Of a stretch of 64,000 nt of DNA, positions 60,601 through 64,000 are shown in pieces. Origin of the DNA: Paragordius varius (lineage: Eukaryota > Nematomorpha). The position numbers were made by a program, and so were the translations under genes. The stretch is from positions 248,001 through 312,000 of the forward strand of contig OZ176058.1 in assembly GCA_964247055.1 (NCBI GenBank), read 5' to 3'. How positions within the stretch are numbered: position 1 is the first letter of the stretch; each line of letters starts with the position of its first letter. Under the pieces are notes generated by a model. The model did not search any database and was not told where the DNA came from. It saw only the letters and a program-made list of their open reading frames with translations.

Positions 60601-62676
60601 TTTGAAAAAAATTCACAAAAATTGATTTTTAATTTTTATATATTTTTTTCAAATTTATATTTTAATAAAAATATAAATAAAATATAAATTTATAATTTTT
60701 TTAAGTAAAATAAATATTTTTATTTAAAAATCTAAAAATTTGAAAAAAATGCGCAGTCTCCTATTGGTCGAAAATTGATTATTAATTTATATAATCAATT
60801 TTTTTATTATTTTTTTTCTAAAATATTGAAATAATCTTTTAAAAAAAATATATAAATTTTAAAATTTTTTAAAAATATAATTTTTTTTTATTCAAAAATT
60901 TAAAAAAATTCGCAAAAATTGATTTTTAATTTTTATCTATTTTTTTTAAATTTAAATATTATAATAAAAATATAAATAAAATATAAATTTATAATTTTTT
61001 ATCAATTTATTTAAATTTTTTATTCAAAAATTCAAAAATTTGAAAAAAATGCGCAGTCTCCCATTGGTCGAAAATTGATTTTTTTTACAAATAATTTTTT
61101 TTATTATTTCTGAAAATATTGAATAAATCATATAATAATTATTATTTTAAGAGATAAAAAATATAAATTTTTATAATTTTTTATATTTTTGTGCAAATAT
61201 TTATTGATTTTTTATTTTTCAAACATTTTTTTAAATAAAAATAATTCTTTTAATAATTAATATTTTAAAAGATAAAAAAATTATAATTTTTTATTTTATA
61301 TCATTAATTATTATTAATTTATATAATTTTTTTATTTAAATTATAAGTAATATTTTATTTTTTATTCAAAAATTTAAAAATTTGAAAAAAATGCGCAGTC
61401 TCCCATTGGTCGAAAATTGATCTAATATTTTTAATAAACAATTTTTATTTTTATAATTTTGAAAATATTGAATAATTTATATTTTTAAAAATTAATTTTT
61501 TCAAAATGTAAAAAATATAAGTTTTTATAATTTTTTTAATATAGGTCATTTTTAATTTTTTTATTTTATTTTTTTATATTTTTTTGAAAATATAAAATTA
61601 ATCTTTTAATAATAATTATTTTATTTTAAAACATAAAAAAATATAAATTTTTATATTTTATTTAATTAATTAATTTATTTATAATATTTTTATCCAAAAT
61701 TTTAAAATTTTGAAAAAAATGCGCAATAAACAATATTTATATTATTTTTTTTGAAAATATTTAATTAATTTTTTGACAAATAAATATTTTTTAAATATAT
61801 GTTTTTTTTATTTTTTTTTTTATTTTTTATTCAAAAATTTAAAAATTTGAAAAAAATGCGCAGTCTCCTATTGGTCGAAAATTGATTTTTAATTTTTATA
61901 ATAAATTTTTTTTTGAAAATATTTTAATATATAAATATTTTTAATGGAAATATATAATTTATAAGTTTTATATATAAGTTTTTTTAATTATTTTATTTAT
62001 TTTTTTTTATTTTTTTATTCAAAAATTTGAAAAAAATTCGCAAAAATTGATTAATTTTTATATATTTTTTATAAATTTATATAATAAAAATATAAATAAA
62101 ATATAAATTTATAATTTTTTAATATAAGTTAAATAAATTTTTTTATTCAAAATTTTGAAAAAAATGCGCAGTCGCCTATTGGTCGAAAATTGATTTTTAA
62201 TTTTTATAAATAATTCATTTTTTGAAAATTTTTTTAATATATAAATAAAATATTAACAATATATAAAATTTATAATTATTTAATAAAAGTTTTTTAATTA
62301 TTTTATTTTATTTATTTATTTATTTTTATTCAAAAATTCAAAAATAAAATGCGCAAAAATTGATATTTAATTTTTATATATTTTTTTTTGAAAATATTGA
62401 ATAAAGATTATATATTAATTATTAATATTTTTTAAAATGTTGAAAATTATAATTTTATAATTATTATATATTTTTAAATATTTATTATTTTTTTAAAATT
62501 ATAAGTTATTTTTATAAATTTTTTTTATTATTTTATTTAAAAATTCAAAAATTTGAAAAAAATGCGCAGTCTCCCATTGGTCGAAAATTGATAAAGATGA
62601 GTGGTCAGAATTTTGCACGTGACTATGAAAGAGAATTTGAATTTATAGAAAATAAATTTGAAACTATGAAATGGAG
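57587..62676 (+). CDS. NDUFB5: NADH dehydrogenase 1 beta subcomplex subunit 5 (NDUFB5 / ND-SGDH), partial
   Basis: An accessory single-pass subunit of complex I in the mitochondrial inner membrane. Exons 57587-57629, 58384-58469, 59069-59135, 59625-59686 and 62570-62676 join in phase to 365 nt, 121 codons plus two bases. The N-terminus (MGVLSKFGLQQKFAGFRPLS) is basic and amphipathic, as in a mitochondrial presequence, and is followed by HRIMEIFPSNW. The membrane helix HFYVCLTGLPLLAWVLYCQI and the family hallmark AVLTEIPEGYIPEEYEYYK come next. The exon 5 segment (SPIGRKLIKMSGQNFARDYE) takes the place of the HPISR region. The C-terminal ~60 residues must lie past the window. The start is chosen because it gives a presequence in phase with exon 2; the exon 1 call is less certain than the others. 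Confidence 0.93.
57630..58383. other. NDUFB5 intron 1, T-rich
   Basis: Low-complexity T-rich sequence with no element or exon copy visible. Confidence 0.7.
58384..58469 (+). CDS. NDUFB5: NDUFB5 exon 2
   Basis: GFRPLSSGSHRIMEIFPSNW then TTRKTFDII. Acceptor TTTTAG, donor ATT|GTAATT. Confidence 0.92.
58470..59068. other. NDUFB5 intron 2, T-rich
   Basis: Low complexity, no further feature. Confidence 0.7.
59069..59135 (+). CDS. NDUFB5: NDUFB5 exon 3
   Basis: HFYVCLTGLPLLAWVLYCQI plus VI: the membrane helix. Acceptor TTTTTTAG, donor ATTG|GTTTTT. Confidence 0.95.
59136..59624. other. NDUFB5 intron 3
   Basis: AT-rich, no exon copy visible. Confidence 0.7.
59625..59686 (+). CDS. NDUFB5: NDUFB5 exon 4
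   Basis: GPAVLTEIPEGYIPEEYEYY plus K. Acceptor TTTTTAAG, donor AAA|GTTTTT. A CAGCTG lies at its start. Confidence 0.95.
60456..62193 (+). pseudogene. Six or more partial copies of NDUFB5 exon 5, 5' edge
   Basis: 60456-60500, 60731-60780, 61021-61080, 61366-61422, 61832-61887 and 62150-62193 each hold GAAAAAAATGCGCAG plus 22-25 coding bases (CCCATTGGTCGAAAATTGAT). Differences are CCC/CCT (three copies), TCT/TCG (one), both synonymous, and one S-to-C. Fainter traces (GAAAAAAATTCGCAAAAATT) lie near 60605, 60903, 61712, 62033 and 62340. Spacing is ~300-450 bp. Confidence 0.92.
62570..62676 (+). CDS. NDUFB5: NDUFB5 exon 5
   Basis: SPIGRKLIKMSGQNFARDYE then REFEFIENKFETMKW. Acceptor AAAATGCGCAG, donor GGAG|GTTTAT. 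It continues the matrix/IMS-facing helix of the family. Confidence 0.9.
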
Positions 62677-64000
62677 GTTTATTTAATTTAATTTAATTAA
62701 ATAAAAATTAAAAAAATAATTTATTAAATTAATTTAATATTTAATAATTATTTTCAATTTTAATATATTTTTTATTTATTAGTATTATTAAAAAATTCAA
62801 AAATTTTAATATTTAATAATTATTTTTAGAAATTTTGTATTTTAATTTTAATATTTTTTATATTATTAGTATTATTTTTAAAATGATTTTTGAAAATTTT
62901 GTATTTTAATTTTAATATATTTTTTATATTATTAGTATTATTTTAAAATTTAAAATTAAAAATTAATTTATTAATTTTATTTAATATATTTTTTATATTA
63001 TTGATATAATTTTTAAAATTATATTAATTTAAGTTATTTATTTTTGTAATAAATATAATTTTATTATTTTAAAATTTAATATCTTTATTATTTATTTATT
63101 TTAAATTTTTTTAAAAATAATTATTTTTTAATTTGATATATATATTTTTATAATAACTATTTTTATTTATTATTTAAAATGTTTAAGTTTTTTATATAAT
63201 AAAATTTTTTAATTTGATATATTTTTTAAAAAAATTATATTTTTTTTACATATTAATCTTAATTTGATTGTCTTTTCCATTTCAAATAATATAATAATTA
63301 TATTTTATTATTTATTTTTTTTTAAAAAAATTAAATTATTTTTTTCATTTTAAATTTTTATTTATTCCAAAAAATTATATTTTTTATTTAATTTAGTTTT
63401 TTATTTAATTTTCATTTAAATCCCTTTATTTATTTAATAAAATAATTTTTTATGAATTTAAATTTTTATTTTTTTTCATTTTTCATTTTTTTTTAAAAAG
63501 CATTTTATTTTTTTTCAAAAATTTAAATTTTTATTTTTTTTTCAATTTTTATTTTTTTCATATGGTTTATCATAATTTTATTTAATAAAATATATATTTT
63601 TTCCATATTCATTTTTTAACTTTTTACTATAAAATATTTAATTTTAAATTTATTTTATAAAATTTAAAAATTTTAATTTTTTCATTTAAATTTTTATTTA
63701 TTTTATAAAAAATTTTAATTTTTTCATTTAATTTATTTATTTATTTCATAAAATATTTATTTTTTTATATTTAAATTTTTTATTCTTTTTATATTTTTTA
63801 TTTATTTTTATAAAATTTTATTTATTTTATAAAACATTTAATTCTAATTTTTTTATTTATTTCATAAAATTTTTTTTAATTTTTAATTTATATTAAAAAA
63901 ATTAAATTATTTTATTTTAAATATTTATTTAAATTTTTAATCATAATTTAATATTTAAATTCGCTTTTAAATTTTTCTTTTTAAACATTTTTTTCTCATT
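62677..64000. other. NDUFB5 intron 5 (to window end), T-rich
   Basis: Low-complexity T-rich sequence. I looked for the conserved C-terminal exon (basic, EVRRKM-like) and did not find it. Confidence 0.7.

Noticed and set aside
1-64000. Viral or LTR-type element
   Set aside because: No long terminal repeats, polymerase, integrase or capsid-like frame was seen on either strand.

Overview
The window is about 85% A+T by eye. It comes from an animal nuclear genome, most likely an insect. Three intron-split host genes can be read; their proteins resemble insect and vertebrate orthologues and every exon junction keeps phase. The species is not identifiable. I see no viral or LTR element, tRNA, rRNA or CRISPR array.

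Layout. 1-3638 and 8787-12424 are a direct repeat that looks exact, carrying small TIR elements and a cut copy of a DENR exon. DENR (translation re-initiation factor, + strand) occupies 12340-15180. 15.2-18.6 kb holds TIR elements, a ~185-bp repeat and A-rich sequence. 18650-47026 (- strand) is one SLC7/LAT-type amino-acid transporter, with 13 coding exons (1887 nt including the stop) spread over 28 kb. 47-57.5 kb is intergenic: several small TIR (MITE-like) families and a 1578-bp hAT element with an exact 8-bp target duplication. 57587-62676 (+ strand) holds the first five exons of NDUFB5 (ND-SGDH), a complex I subunit; the rest lies beyond the window.

The most unusual signal is shared by all three genes. 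Most exons have repeated partial copies in the adjoining introns, in the same orientation, each holding one exon edge and usually its splice site (about 45 fragments). The copies close to the exon differ from it almost only at synonymous sites, while distant ones have amino-acid changes and lost splice sites. Two introns of the transporter also start with a ~20-bp minisatellite whose unit, GTAAGTATCTATGA, is a consensus 5' splice site, and the real donor is its first unit. A third shared signal is an extreme excess of the palindrome CAGCTG (mostly ATCAGCTGAT or AACAGCTGTT) in introns and in disordered coding linkers.

The genes have no evident functional link: DENR acts in cytosolic re-initiation with MCTS1, the SLC7 protein in the plasma membrane, and NDUFB5 in the mitochondrial inner membrane. 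What they share is the local genome dynamics: AT-rich intron growth, exon-edge duplication and MITE load.
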